Shown here one piece after another: positions 52,741 through 61,572 of a DNA stretch of 64,000 nt. Source of the stretch: JL08 sp039969355. GTDB lineage: Bacteria > Pseudomonadota > Alphaproteobacteria > Rhodobacterales > Rhodobacteraceae. The first letter of the stretch is position 1; each line of letters starts with the position of its first letter. A program made the translations under genes and the position numbers. The stretch is taken from NCBI GenBank assembly GCA_039969355.1, contig JBDVOA010000001.1, positions 164,990 to 228,989 of the forward strand. Direction: 5' to 3'. The notes below the pieces were generated by a model. It did no database searches and was not told the DNA's origin. It was given only the letters and a program-made list of their open reading frames with translations.

Positions 52741-53577
52741 ATGAAGCGCATCAAACTCGCAGGAATATCTGTGTCGATTATTCTTGTCCTGACAACAGCC
52801 GCTGTTGCTGAAGAATACTGGTTGAAAGACACAGCCCAGAATTGCGAAATCTGGAGCGATCAACCCCTTGCAGAAAACGACGTAATCACGTGGTCGGGCG
52901 GTTGTATCAATGGCAGAACCGACGGCTTGGGCATTCTGACATGGAATAACAATGGAGTTCTCCAAACGCGTTACGATGGCGAAATGGTCGGCGGCAAGAT
53001 GAATGGAAAAGGCACCCTTGTTGAAAAGGCCGAATCTAGCAGTGAATACGATGTCGTCACTGGTGTGTTCACGAACGGAGAGATGAACGGTCCGATCATA
53101 TTCAAGAGCGCGGAAAATGCCATTTTCATAGGACAGTTCAAAAACGGATTGATGGACGGCCGCGTTCTTTTGGTCGAGTCCGACGGCGGCAGTTTTGAAG
53201 GGATGTTCGTGAACGGTGCGGCTCAGGGGCCGGGTAAAACGATCTCAGCTGACGGAGAGGTCTACACTGGTTCGTTTCAGGATAACGAACGCCATGGGCG
53301 GGGTTCATTGGTTTTGGCCGATGGTGGACGCTATGTTGGGCAGTTTGCTATGGGCGCGATGACGGGTGAAGGTCGTTTTCTGGATTCATCGGGAGATACT
53401 TATTCCGGCAGCTTTAAAAACAGCAGTCCAGATGGACCCGGTGTGTTCGTATCAGTCGAGGGTGATACATATCAAGGTGTGTTCAAAATGGGCGAACTGG
53501 ACGGTCAAGTTCTAGTTACCCTGGCAGATGGCACACAGAGCGTCGAGAACTGGAAAGACGGGGAGAAGTTAGAATGA
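52741..53577 (+). CDS. MORN-repeat protein
   Basis: This is a 278-residue exported protein. A signal peptide covers residues 1-24 (MKRIKLAGISVSIILVLTTA, cleavage near VAEEY). The rest consists of about eight MORN repeats of roughly 23 residues with the pattern Y-x-G-x-(F/M)-x-(N/D)-x3-(H/G)-G-x-G: for example YDGEMVGGKMNGKGTL, YTGSFQDNERHGRGSL, YVGQFAMGAMTGEGRF and YSGSFKNSSPDGPGVF. MORN repeats bind membranes or form elongated sheets. AGGAGG precedes the ATG at 52741. It overlaps the downstream glycine-zipper gene by 4 bp. Confidence 0.86.
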   Translation: MKRIKLAGISVSIILVLTTAAVAEEYWLKDTAQNCEIWSDQPLAENDVITWSGGCINGRTDGLGILTWNNNGVLQTRYDGEMVGGKMNGKGTLVEKAESSSEYDVVTGVFTNGEMNGPIIFKSAENAIFIGQFKNGLMDGRVLLVESDGGSFEGMFVNGAAQGPGKTISADGEVYTGSFQDNERHGRGSLVLADGGRYVGQFAMGAMTGEGRFLDSSGDTYSGSFKNSSPDGPGVFVSVEGDTYQGVFKMGELDGQVLVTLADGTQSVENWKDGEKLE

Positions 53578-53795
53578 CACATGGCGTAATCGGACTACTG
53601 AAGCGAACCACGTCAATCACCGCAGTTGTGCTTGTGGTGTGCTCCTTGGGCGGCACTGTCGGCCCCCGGAAGGCCGAGGCAGGAATTCTTGCTGGTGCTC
53701 TGGGAGGGGCTGTGGTTGGCGGATTGATCGGAGGGAAAAAGGGTGCCCAAACGGGGGCAATTGTTGGCGGCATTGCGGGTGCAATTCGGCGATAG
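53574..53795 (+). CDS. Small glycine-zipper protein
   Basis: This is a 73-residue protein with an N-terminal hydrophobic export signal (about residues 11-36, cleavage near RKAEAG) and a C-terminal glycine zipper (GILAGALGGAVVGGLIGGKKGAQTGAIVGGIAGAIRR). The Gly-x3-Gly spacing allows membrane insertion or self-packing. The ATG overlaps the stop of the MORN gene, so the two proteins may work together in the envelope. No function is known. Confidence 0.72.
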   Translation: MTHGVIGLLKRTTSITAVVLVVCSLGGTVGPRKAEAGILAGALGGAVVGGLIGGKKGAQTGAIVGGIAGAIRR

Positions 53796-54223
53796 CGCCC
53801 TTTGCCTGATACCACCCAGCTAACGCTTAAAAATTACTGGCTGCGCTGAAACTGAGTGGACTGAGGCATTGTCGCATCGTAGCAACAATCGGGTCACCTA
53901 TGAGTAGCTGTCCTAGAATGAGAGAATTGCGTTGCGACCCCCTCTGAATCCTCTCGGCGATAGATCAGGAAACGCTTTTGGGCTTCATGAGGTAAGAACT
54001 AGTATTTGTAATCTTGAAGTCGACCTCGATAGATTTCAGCAGTTGGCGTTCTGCGAATACAGAACAAAAAGAAAAAGGCTGCCCGCACTTTGAAATCACA
54101 GGAGCAGAAGAGTTAGGACCACAAGTTTAACCTGACAACCGGTGGTGCCTGTTCAAGATCTTCTTGTATACACCATTCATGTGTTAGACTTGGGTCAAAA
54201 TTGTACTGAGAAAGAGGGTGATG
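53796..54223. other. Non-coding stretch
   Basis: No gene, RNA or clear terminator was found between the glycine-zipper gene and the secreted protein gene. Confidence 0.35.
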
Positions 54224-54712
54224 ATGACGCGATATTTGGCTATTTCTGCAATTTGCATTTTGGCAACGGGAGCAGGCGCTCAGGAATTGTCGGATTGGGG
54301 AGAGTCTGGACGATGGAAAATCCGGATTGACGCCGCCAACGGCCACGGCTGCTTGATGGAAACGCCGCTAGAAGATGGGTCTGTTTTTCAATTCGGGAAT
54401 GAACCAGACCGCAAAGGCGGGTTTTTTGCGGTCTACAATCCAGAATGGACCGACATCAAGGATGGAATGGAAACTACGGTAAAATTCGATTTTGACGAGA
54501 AACGTTTTTCAGGTGAGGCAATCGGCGACGTGAGCGACGATCGTTTTGGCGCAAGGGCTTTTTTTGACAATCCCAATGTGCAGATCGAATTCGCCAAAAA
54601 CACGGTGATGACAATCCTTGGCGGTTTGGGGCGGACGCTTGAAGTCGACCTGAGTGGAACCACCAAGGCGCTTGCGGAAATCGAGAAATGCCAGTCGGAG
54701 CAATCGAAGTAA
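54224..54712 (+). CDS. Secreted protein of unknown function
   Basis: This is a 162-residue protein with a signal peptide (MTRYLAISAICILATGAGAQ, cleavage after GAGA). The mature part has alternating strands (GRWKIRIDAANGHGCLMETPLEDGSVFQFG, GGFFAVYNPEW) and two cysteines. The general pattern slightly resembles invasion-associated-locus-B-like proteins, but I cannot assign a family. Three tandem start codons occur (GTG 54218, ATG 54221, ATG 54224); the last has AGAGG at the best spacing. It is convergent with the AsmA-family gene. Confidence 0.65.
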   Translation: MTRYLAISAICILATGAGAQELSDWGESGRWKIRIDAANGHGCLMETPLEDGSVFQFGNEPDRKGGFFAVYNPEWTDIKDGMETTVKFDFDEKRFSGEAIGDVSDDRFGARAFFDNPNVQIEFAKNTVMTILGGLGRTLEVDLSGTTKALAEIEKCQSEQSK

Positions 54713-54756
54713 CGAACAATAAAACCGCTACTCAGCACAATTGGCCCAACGTCACG

Positions 54757-57615
54757 TTATTGGATCTGACCTATGTCCGGTTTGCATGGCGTGCGCTGGG
54801 ACGATGCGCTGGCGGTCCTATCCTTGGATTCAGGTTCCTTTTTTTTGCTCGAAAAGAGGCCGAGTTTGAGAGTCTTCTTTACGCCAGCCGGCACCTCAGA
54901 CTTCGCCCTCCTGTTCCCGCCGGGTGTCAGATTCAGTTTTGGGCTCTTCAAGCTGCCGGTCACTTCTATAGGCCATGCGCTGCGTGCCAGCGGACGACCA
55001 ACAGGTCTAGGCTCCGCACGCAGCGCGATCGTCTCGTTCTTCCAATCCAGATTCCCTCCAATGACCATCTGTACCCGGGACGTCTCAATCACCGTAGACC
55101 CGGTCGAGACCCTGCCAGATTTTATGTTAAGCGGCGCCACGGCACAGACAATATTAGTATAACCCTGATTAAGCTCGGCCGAGAACAGCCATGGAAAAAC
55201 CCCAAGTCCGGCGAGTTCGAGCAGACTCGATGCTACTGTCCCCTTAGACATTGAGATGGTCACCGCCCCTGCCATCGAATCAATGAAGGTTTTTGCCGAT
55301 TTGCGATTGCCAGTGACATTAAAACTGGCACGCAGTTTGCCGTGAGCATCCAGTGAAACACCAGCAGTTTTCAGGATTGTTGCGAGGTCCCAGCCACCTG
55401 TCGAACCAGACACAGTCACGAATTGGGGGCTATTCAGAAAATCCATGGCCGCACTTACACTAAATGACCCACCACCATAGCCAAATTCCAGAGGACCGAA
55501 CTGCCCTTGAGCATCTTTGACGACGAAATTGCTTTTAACGTTAGAAACTCCGGCCTGCCCCTCGATTTTCCTAATGTCGATTCCGACTTCCATGTCCAGT
55601 TTTGTAAAGGTCTCAACGGCGTTAAGAAGATCTGTTGGCTTGGTTGCTTCATCCGGACCAACGCCCAGGACAAGCGGCTCGTCCTCTATTTCTATGACCA
55701 GAGCCTCCTCAATTTTGTCATCAAGCGGCTCAGATTCTTCTTTGGGTAAAACGAGCGGGGCTTCAATTTTCTTAGCCTTGCCAGCGCCAGATTGCTCTTT
55801 CGCCAAAGAGGATATCTCAGCTGCGCTCGCGACAGCATTCTTTAGATCATCAATTCGGAGCAAATCACTACTGATCAAGCCGCGAACGAGAGGGGCACCG
55901 TCGATCAGCCGACTCTCAAATTCTGCAAGCAGCTGTGAGCGCTCGGCCGTCAAAGAAGTTGAGAGGTTGAATTCTTCGCCCTGTCGTTCACCCGAGATCG
56001 AGAAAGCCATATTACCAACATCGACAGGTGTTAGATTCAGCGCAGTCAAAAAGGATTTTCCATCCGGAACTGCGAGGTTCAGTTCAAACTCTAATCCTTC
56101 TAGATCGGCCACATCGTCGACCTGCATTTTCGTATCAAGCGACCAAAGATCGGTGTCTTCCGTATAAGCGCTAAGTTTTGTCAGACTTAAATTTCCTGAA
56201 GCATCCGTGACTGCAAAGTCGGCTTTTGCTTTTCCAAAAGCCGCAGCGTCGTCTGTATCGAAATCCGGCAAGAGCAGCGTGGCAGAGGCTGCAAGTGTTC
56301 CATCAAATTCGACGCCTTTCAGTTGCAAAACGTCCTGTAAATCACCCTTTGCAACAACATATGGGGCGTCCAATGGTCCTAATTGCACTGAGATGTCCCG
56401 CATACTGAGCTGGCCCGCTTCAGACCGCACAATTCGACCAATTGAGATCGGTCCGACTTCACTCAGATCCTGCTCAAATGCGTTTGTTTCGAACGTGAGA
56501 TTCTCAAACTTTATCCGATCATCACGACTGATGATCTGCGTTGTAATCCCGGTAAGCTCCAACTCTGATAGCTTGTGCGCCCGCGCCGGGGGTTGCCCCT
56601 GAGGGAAAAGCCTGGCGTTGATAGCAAGATCAAAACCAGTCGCGTCCAGAAGGTTATCCACACTGCCGCTGGCCTCAAAAAGCTCTCCCTCTGACAGCTG
56701 TATATCGGTTTGAAAGTTAGTTATTTTCAGCGTTCCAACCTGATGTTCGATATCGGCCGAAAGGCGGCCGTTTCCCTCCAAAACGCGGTCGAGTTTGAGA
56801 ATATCCAAAATTTCTCCAAACTCACCGGTGTCCAGATGCAGCGCTCCCGAAAAACCACCACCGGACTCCTTAGGGGCCGGAACGCCGTCAATGTTCAACG
56901 TAGTTGGACCAATAAGCGTGGTGATCTTGAATGGGTTTTTTCGCGGAAAGTCGCCTTCGATCGAAAAAGGTTCTCCGTTCAACAGACCCTCGCTGTTCAA
57001 AGCGACACGCTTGCCAGCGTCCAACTGATCTAACTCTAGGTGCTGCAAATCAAAGTCAAAGGAAAACCCGGATCGTTCATTGCTGACTAACAATCCAATG
57101 TTCGAGAATGACACCGTCTTGTCATTCAGGAAATCCAGAATGCCAGAGTTGTTTTCCTCTGAATCTGTGTCGGTGGTTTCTGTTGAGGCTTCGTCTGACG
57201 CAGGTGACTGAACCGGTATCCAGCTTCGCGAGCCATCTTCCATGGCGAGAATATTCACCTGAAGGCCATCAACGATCAGATTGTCCAGACTTATGGCTCC
57301 ATTCCAAAGCGCCACTAGGTCCACATCCAGTTCCAACGCCTCAAGCTGGGCCAGGTTAACATTGTCAATTGTTTCGCTGGGTATCTCCACACCAGATACA
57401 TAGAGACGGCTAACAGGCCCCAGATTAACAGCAACATCTTCATTAATAATCAACGTCTGACCAATTTGATCGGACAAAACATCTGCCACAAATGAACGCC
57501 TCAGTTCTGCAAAGGGTGATGTTGAAAGGAACACCCACGCGGCAATGAATAGGATGATCGATATCCCGATCACCCAACCAATCAGGATTGTCAGCCGCCT
57601 ACGCAAATCGAGCAC
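54757..57615 (-). CDS. AsmA-family protein
   Basis: This is a 952-residue inner-membrane-anchored periplasmic protein. One transmembrane segment lies at about residues 10-32 (LIGWVIGISIILFIAAWVF). A long beta-rich region follows, with the AsmA start SRLYVSGVEI, ALELDVDLVALWNGAISLDNLIVDGLQVNI. The C-terminal AsmA domain is GKLRASFNVTGNRKSAKTFIDSMAGAVTISMSKGTV, followed by VCAVAPLNIKSGRVSTGSTVIET and WPIEVTGSLKSPKLNLTPGG. These proteins form bridge-like tubes thought to move lipids between membranes. The start codon is GTG. TTCGGGAGGGT just upstream also occurs inside the inverted repeat at 52510-52649. Confidence 0.86.
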   Translation of the reverse strand: MLDLRRRLTILIGWVIGISIILFIAAWVFLSTSPFAELRRSFVADVLSDQIGQTLIINEDVAVNLGPVSRLYVSGVEIPSETIDNVNLAQLEALELDVDLVALWNGAISLDNLIVDGLQVNILAMEDGSRSWIPVQSPASDEASTETTDTDSEENNSGILDFLNDKTVSFSNIGLLVSNERSGFSFDFDLQHLELDQLDAGKRVALNSEGLLNGEPFSIEGDFPRKNPFKITTLIGPTTLNIDGVPAPKESGGGFSGALHLDTGEFGEILDILKLDRVLEGNGRLSADIEHQVGTLKITNFQTDIQLSEGELFEASGSVDNLLDATGFDLAINARLFPQGQPPARAHKLSELELTGITTQIISRDDRIKFENLTFETNAFEQDLSEVGPISIGRIVRSEAGQLSMRDISVQLGPLDAPYVVAKGDLQDVLQLKGVEFDGTLAASATLLLPDFDTDDAAAFGKAKADFAVTDASGNLSLTKLSAYTEDTDLWSLDTKMQVDDVADLEGLEFELNLAVPDGKSFLTALNLTPVDVGNMAFSISGERQGEEFNLSTSLTAERSQLLAEFESRLIDGAPLVRGLISSDLLRIDDLKNAVASAAEISSLAKEQSGAGKAKKIEAPLVLPKEESEPLDDKIEEALVIEIEDEPLVLGVGPDEATKPTDLLNAVETFTKLDMEVGIDIRKIEGQAGVSNVKSNFVVKDAQGQFGPLEFGYGGGSFSVSAAMDFLNSPQFVTVSGSTGGWDLATILKTAGVSLDAHGKLRASFNVTGNRKSAKTFIDSMAGAVTISMSKGTVASSLLELAGLGVFPWLFSAELNQGYTNIVCAVAPLNIKSGRVSTGSTVIETSRVQMVIGGNLDWKNETIALRAEPRPVGRPLARSAWPIEVTGSLKSPKLNLTPGGNRRAKSEVPAGVKKTLKLGLFSSKKKEPESKDRTASASSQRTPCKPDIGQIQ

Positions 57616-57670
57616 ATGAATTTGTCACATCACCCTCCCGAATACTAAACCATTGTACACTTCACCAATC

Positions 57671-58234
57671 TTACAAGCCGCGACCATAGTGCTCCATTGC
57701 TCTAAGGACTGTACTAGGTAGCTGATCAGAGTCGGTTACGTCCTCAGAAGCAAAAATCATGACGACTCCTTTCTCTGGATTTGGTGCGCCAGGCAAAAAT
57801 ACAGTCTGTTTTGCGTCGCTCTTGTCGCCATTGATCCGAAATCCGTATCTCTCGCCACCTGCCATTCGAACAGTCACCGGGAAAAGGGATTGCTCTACAT
57901 CGGCCTCAGACACCAGCAAACCAGAAATCTTGGTTTTGATAAATCTGTAACCGGGGATAATTCCAGACATAACATCGTCGATTTTTTCTGAATATTTTGA
58001 AATGGCAGCCAGTCTGGCGAGCAGCCCAGCAAGGAAGCATGCAAGGAGGATGGTCGCCCAGGCGATGGTGTTAGCAATCGCGATTCCAACGAAATCATCA
58101 GGTTGTAGCAGTTCACTGATCGGTTCAGTGATCATCAGGGCCAGGTCCAAGAGTTCTTGCGCTACCAGCAGCAGAACACCAAAAGGAATTAAAAAGAAAA
58201 TTCCGCCGACCAAAGTCGTTTTTATCATATTCAT
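57671..58234 (-). CDS. DUF502 membrane protein
   Basis: This is a 187-residue protein with two transmembrane segments (about residues 8-30 and 47-75) joined by a short loop, and a soluble part with SGIIPGYRFIKTKISGLLV, the landmark of DUF502 proteins. The second half reads PVTVRMAGGERYGFRINGDKSDAKQTVFLPGAPNPEKGVVMIFASEDV. Its function is unknown. The gene follows the channel gene and precedes the AsmA-family gene on the same strand, with gaps of 441 and 55 bases. Confidence 0.8.
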   Translation of the reverse strand: MNMIKTTLVGGIFFLIPFGVLLLVAQELLDLALMITEPISELLQPDDFVGIAIANTIAWATILLACFLAGLLARLAAISKYSEKIDDVMSGIIPGYRFIKTKISGLLVSEADVEQSLFPVTVRMAGGERYGFRINGDKSDAKQTVFLPGAPNPEKGVVMIFASEDVTDSDQLPSTVLRAMEHYGRGL

Positions 58235-58675
58235 ATTGGCATTCTTCCGTCCTTTGTTGATGGGAAACGCGACTTCTCAGCCCGATTTGACCTCGAACCG
58301 CTATGATTATCCCTCGACCGGTCGCCAGTACCTTCAGAAAAACCTTAAATCGAATTACACCTCAAGGCTATTGTACTTTGGTGACAGATTGGTCCTGACG
58401 GAGTGTGAATTTCCTGATCTCTCATTTGGTAAAGTTTGGGGATAGAAACCATCCGGAGATTAGTGGAGTGCAAGCCTTCAATGTCGATACAGGTGGTGCT
58501 GGCCAACTAGGTGGTACGTATCGCCTGGGCTTTTATTGCCCACGGATACCAACACACAGCCATTCGCTGCGCAGAGCATGAACTTTCAAAGAGCGGGCCC
58601 TGCTCTCATTCGCACTGACCCGGGCAACTTGCGCACTTAGCTCAAACCCGACTTAATTGGATGCTGACCCAGACC
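58235..58675. other. Non-coding stretch
   Basis: No gene was supported. The 12-mer CTATTGTACTTT at 58368-58379 is identical to part of the left arm of the inverted repeat at 52514-52525. Confidence 0.4.
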
Positions 58676-59770
58676 TCATCCACGATAAAGGAAGATGTAG
58701 GCAGCAAACAGAACAGCGCTCAAATACCCAGAGGGGTAAATCCACTTGATTACGTAGTTGTCGATCTTTCGAGCGAGGTCTTCCCGTCCGCCCAGTTTTA
58801 TACGTCTAAGCGCAACATTTATGACGATGACCCCACCAGTAACAATGAACATAAACTGCAAGATCGCATCCAGAAATGTGAGATAGCCAAGCTTGGGAAG
58901 GCTGTCGGAAATGATCCAGTTGAAACCGACAAAAACCAGCAAGTTTGCCCCGGAGATCTCGATCCGTCTTCTGTATTCGTCGAGGAAAAACGTGGCCCAG
59001 GAAACAATTACTAATACCAGCATCGGAATAAAGATTCGGGTCATGTAATAAAGGATGTGCCGCCGTCCCTCGAAGCCGAGCGTAATGCGTGAGCTTTCTA
59101 GGCCGCTAAGGCCCTTGGTGGTGGAAACCTCCATATTTGCGTTCTCTAGAATCCATTCTTCTTCGCCAAGTAAGTCACTCAGCCCCCAATCTTCTTCCAT
59201 CGGAATGAACTCGATGTACTCGATGGGCAGGTTTGAAACGATTTCGACATAGAATTTCTGCCTGTCGAACGGATAACGGGTAAAGTTGAAGAGCGGCGCT
59301 TGCAACGTCATAGTGGACTGCTCGAAAACTGCTGCTGAGCCATCCGACTGCACCACAGCAAGCGCGTCGTTCACCCAGCGGTTCCCTTGTTGGTTCTTGA
59401 TTATGAAACTTGGAGCAAGGGCGCTCACTGCGTTCGCCCGATCGAAGAGCGACCCGATCGACATGATAATAAAATCGCGACCTTCTTTTGCTTCGTCGAA
59501 ACCTAGAGAAGGGTCTTTCCACCTGATACGTGTAGTGACCACAGCACTGAAATTCTCAGCCTTTTGATCGACGTCGGTGATCTGATTGATTTCTATGCCG
59601 ACTTCTGCCTGCAATGGTTCATCTGGCACACGCAGGTTGTTCCTGTCCTTTAAATTGGACAGCGGTTGTGATCCGGCAGAGTTCGCCGATGCGCAAAACA
59701 CGATTGCCAAAGCTGCCAGGAACCGAGTTATGGCAAAAGACGTCGAACAGATACTTGGAAAAATAGTCAT
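58676..59770 (-). CDS. Prokaryotic pentameric ligand-gated ion channel homologue
   Basis: This is a 364-residue protein with the layout of the pentameric (Cys-loop-type) channels GLIC and ELIC. A signal peptide covers residues 1-32. An extracellular beta-sandwich follows to about residue 236, with RIRWKDPSLGFDE and the loop FNFTRYPFDRQKFYVEI at 161-177 (YPFDRQ marks the loop where animal receptors have the Cys-loop). Four transmembrane helices follow at about 239-263, 270-292, 298-320 and 343-362. The pore helix M2 reads IEISGANLLVFVGFNWIISDSLP. The cysteines of animal Cys-loops are absent, as in other bacteria. Ligand and ion are unknown. Confidence 0.85.
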   Translation of the reverse strand: MTIFPSICSTSFAITRFLAALAIVFCASANSAGSQPLSNLKDRNNLRVPDEPLQAEVGIEINQITDVDQKAENFSAVVTTRIRWKDPSLGFDEAKEGRDFIIMSIGSLFDRANAVSALAPSFIIKNQQGNRWVNDALAVVQSDGSAAVFEQSTMTLQAPLFNFTRYPFDRQKFYVEIVSNLPIEYIEFIPMEEDWGLSDLLGEEEWILENANMEVSTTKGLSGLESSRITLGFEGRRHILYYMTRIFIPMLVLVIVSWATFFLDEYRRRIEISGANLLVFVGFNWIISDSLPKLGYLTFLDAILQFMFIVTGGVIVINVALRRIKLGGREDLARKIDNYVIKWIYPSGYLSAVLFAAYIFLYRG

Positions 59771-60239
59771 GCCCTTAACGACGGTTCCATGACGCTAAAA
59801 GTTTCGACATTCTGATCATGTGCCCCCCCAAGCCTCATTGCCTTACTACAGGCTTGTCCCCTTGAGCCTCGAACGAGTTCGATAAACTGACAAGAGACTT
59901 TCCTTTTGGCACGCTGAGTATGTCTAGTACATGCCATTAGCGTCAATATGTGCATTTCGCATCACCAAGTTTCCGTCACCGCCGACGCACATTGAATGAA
60001 ACGCAGTTCATCGGTCAGTGATTTCCTGGGCCAATGATTGCAGCCTCAGACAGAATGAACCGCTCGGGAGAAGATAAAAAAACTGACAATGTGCCAACGC
60101 CGCTTGAAACACTAAAAACAAGCTGCATAATCAATCACGCAAACGAACCAGAACCACTAAATCTCAAACTGCTCTAAATACACACTTCATTCGACGACAG
60201 ACGGCGGGCAATAACCACACCGAAGGCCCACAATATCTT
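59771..60239. other. Non-coding stretch
   Basis: No gene was supported between the channel gene and the SDR remnant. Confidence 0.35.
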
Positions 60240-60416
60240 GGGCGGGAATATCTTGTTACCATGGCCGCGCCCATTCCGCTGGGAGATGTAGAGGAAATCG
60301 GCAACGCTGCCCTGTTCTTCGTTTCTGATATCGCCGCCTACATTACTTGTCAGCAAATCATCGTGGATGGCGGGCAGATATTGCCGGTATCGCTGGAAGC
60401 GATGGACGAAATCTGA
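60240..60416 (+). pseudogene. SDR-family C-terminal remnant
   Basis: Reading the plus strand from about 60240 gives GREYLVTMAAPIPLGDVEEI, followed by a segment NAALFFVSDIAAYIT and the end VDGGQILPVSLEAMDEI, then TGA at 60414-60416. PLG, the ALFFVSD helix and the VDGG strand are the C-terminal landmarks of short-chain dehydrogenases. The N-terminal 190 or so residues, with the cofactor and catalytic sites, are missing. The kinase gene starts 21 bases later, so this is the stump of an operon gene. Confidence 0.8.
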
Positions 60417-60437
60417 AGACCTGCGAAGGAAAGCACC

Positions 60438-61448
60438 ATGGCCGGAACCGACATGCCGCTGGAAAAGTTGCTCGGCCATCTCCACAAGCTCGCTAATCAA
60501 TCGCTGAGCTTGTGGCATATACCCGATGGTGCCACCGCCCGATTGATCAATGTATCGGAAAACGCAACCTATCTAGTCGAGGCTTTAGGTGGGTACAAAT
60601 CCATCCTGCGAGTGCACCGAGAAAACTATCACTCGCACCGTGCCATCGAATGTGAACTCACTTGGCTGGAGGCGTTGGATCATGAGAAGGTCGTCACTAC
60701 GCCGCGTTATTATGTCGGTCGCAACGGCGACCCGATCCAGGAAGGCAAAGTCGAGGGACTTGCCGATCCGCGCTATATGGTACTATTCCATTTCGTCGAA
60801 GGCGCAGCCCCAGAAGAAAGTGGTGATATGACGGGCGGGTACGAGACTCTCGGTTCTATCGCTGCACGTTGTCACGAACATGTCCTACGCTGGCAAAAGC
60901 CCAATGATTTCCAACGCCTGACATGGGATATGAATGCCGTTTTTGGGCAAACGCCGACATGGGGCGACTGGCGGGACGCGCCTGAGGTGAATGACACGGT
61001 TCGTCTGACGCTTGAAAAAGTCGAGGCCACGACCCGAGCGCGGCTGCAAGCCTTCGGAAAACCCCTGGACCGGTTTAACCTGATTCATGCCGATATGCGG
61101 CTTGCGAACCTTCTAGTCGACAACAGCGTTACCCGCCTAATCGACTTCGACGATTGTGGCATGGGCTGGTTTCTTTACGATTTCGCCGCCGCCATCAGCT
61201 TTATTGAAGATGATCCGCGCATTCCCGGTTTGAAGGCGGCTTGGGTACGCGGCTATCGGTCAGTCCGCGGATTGAGCGCCGAAGATGAAGCCGAGATGGA
61301 TACGTTCGTCATGTTGCGCCGCATGGCGCTTCTGGCTTGGATCGGCAGCCATATCGAAGCGCCCGAACCACAAGAATTGGCCCCTGGCTTCGCCGCCGCC
61401 ACCGCGAGGTTAGGGCAGACCTGGATGGACAAGGTCGGCTCAGCGTAA
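60438..61448 (+). CDS. APH-fold small-molecule kinase
   Basis: This is a 336-residue cytoplasmic kinase of the aminoglycoside phosphotransferase/choline-kinase superfamily. The N-terminal lobe has the ATP-site strand NATYLVEALGGYKSILRVHREN. The catalytic loop reads LIHADMRLANLLV near residues 215-227, with His and Asp in the Brenner position, and the metal-binding Asp lies in LIDFDDCG at about residue 237. It phosphorylates a hydroxyl on an amino alcohol, amino acid or sugar. The SDR stump before it and the aminotransferase stump after it suggest a former operon. Kinases of this type pair with class III aminotransferase-fold phospholyases in hydroxylysine breakdown, a possible parallel. Confidence 0.85.
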   Translation: MAGTDMPLEKLLGHLHKLANQSLSLWHIPDGATARLINVSENATYLVEALGGYKSILRVHRENYHSHRAIECELTWLEALDHEKVVTTPRYYVGRNGDPIQEGKVEGLADPRYMVLFHFVEGAAPEESGDMTGGYETLGSIAARCHEHVLRWQKPNDFQRLTWDMNAVFGQTPTWGDWRDAPEVNDTVRLTLEKVEATTRARLQAFGKPLDRFNLIHADMRLANLLVDNSVTRLIDFDDCGMGWFLYDFAAAISFIEDDPRIPGLKAAWVRGYRSVRGLSAEDEAEMDTFVMLRRMALLAWIGSHIEAPEPQELAPGFAAATARLGQTWMDKVGSA

Positions 61449-61561
61449 TCGCACGGCGCATCTCCGGCCCCAACCTGATCTTGTCGCCGCCTCTGATCCC
61501 GACCAGAGACGAGGCAAATACCATCCTGTCGGCGCTTGACGCCGGTTTTGCAGCTGCATAA
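61445..61561 (+). pseudogene. Class III aminotransferase C-terminal remnant
   Basis: The plus-strand frame at 61445-61561 reads VIARRISGPNLILSPPLIPT, then RDEANTILSALDAGFAAA before a TAA. NLILSPPL followed by a helix with EANTIL and LDAGF is the usual end of class III aminotransferases. No start or upstream part exists: the frame enters from inside the kinase gene end. About 38 residues out of roughly 430 remain. The MBL-fold gene follows 11 bases later. Confidence 0.8.
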
Positions 61562-61572
61562 GGATTCGAACT

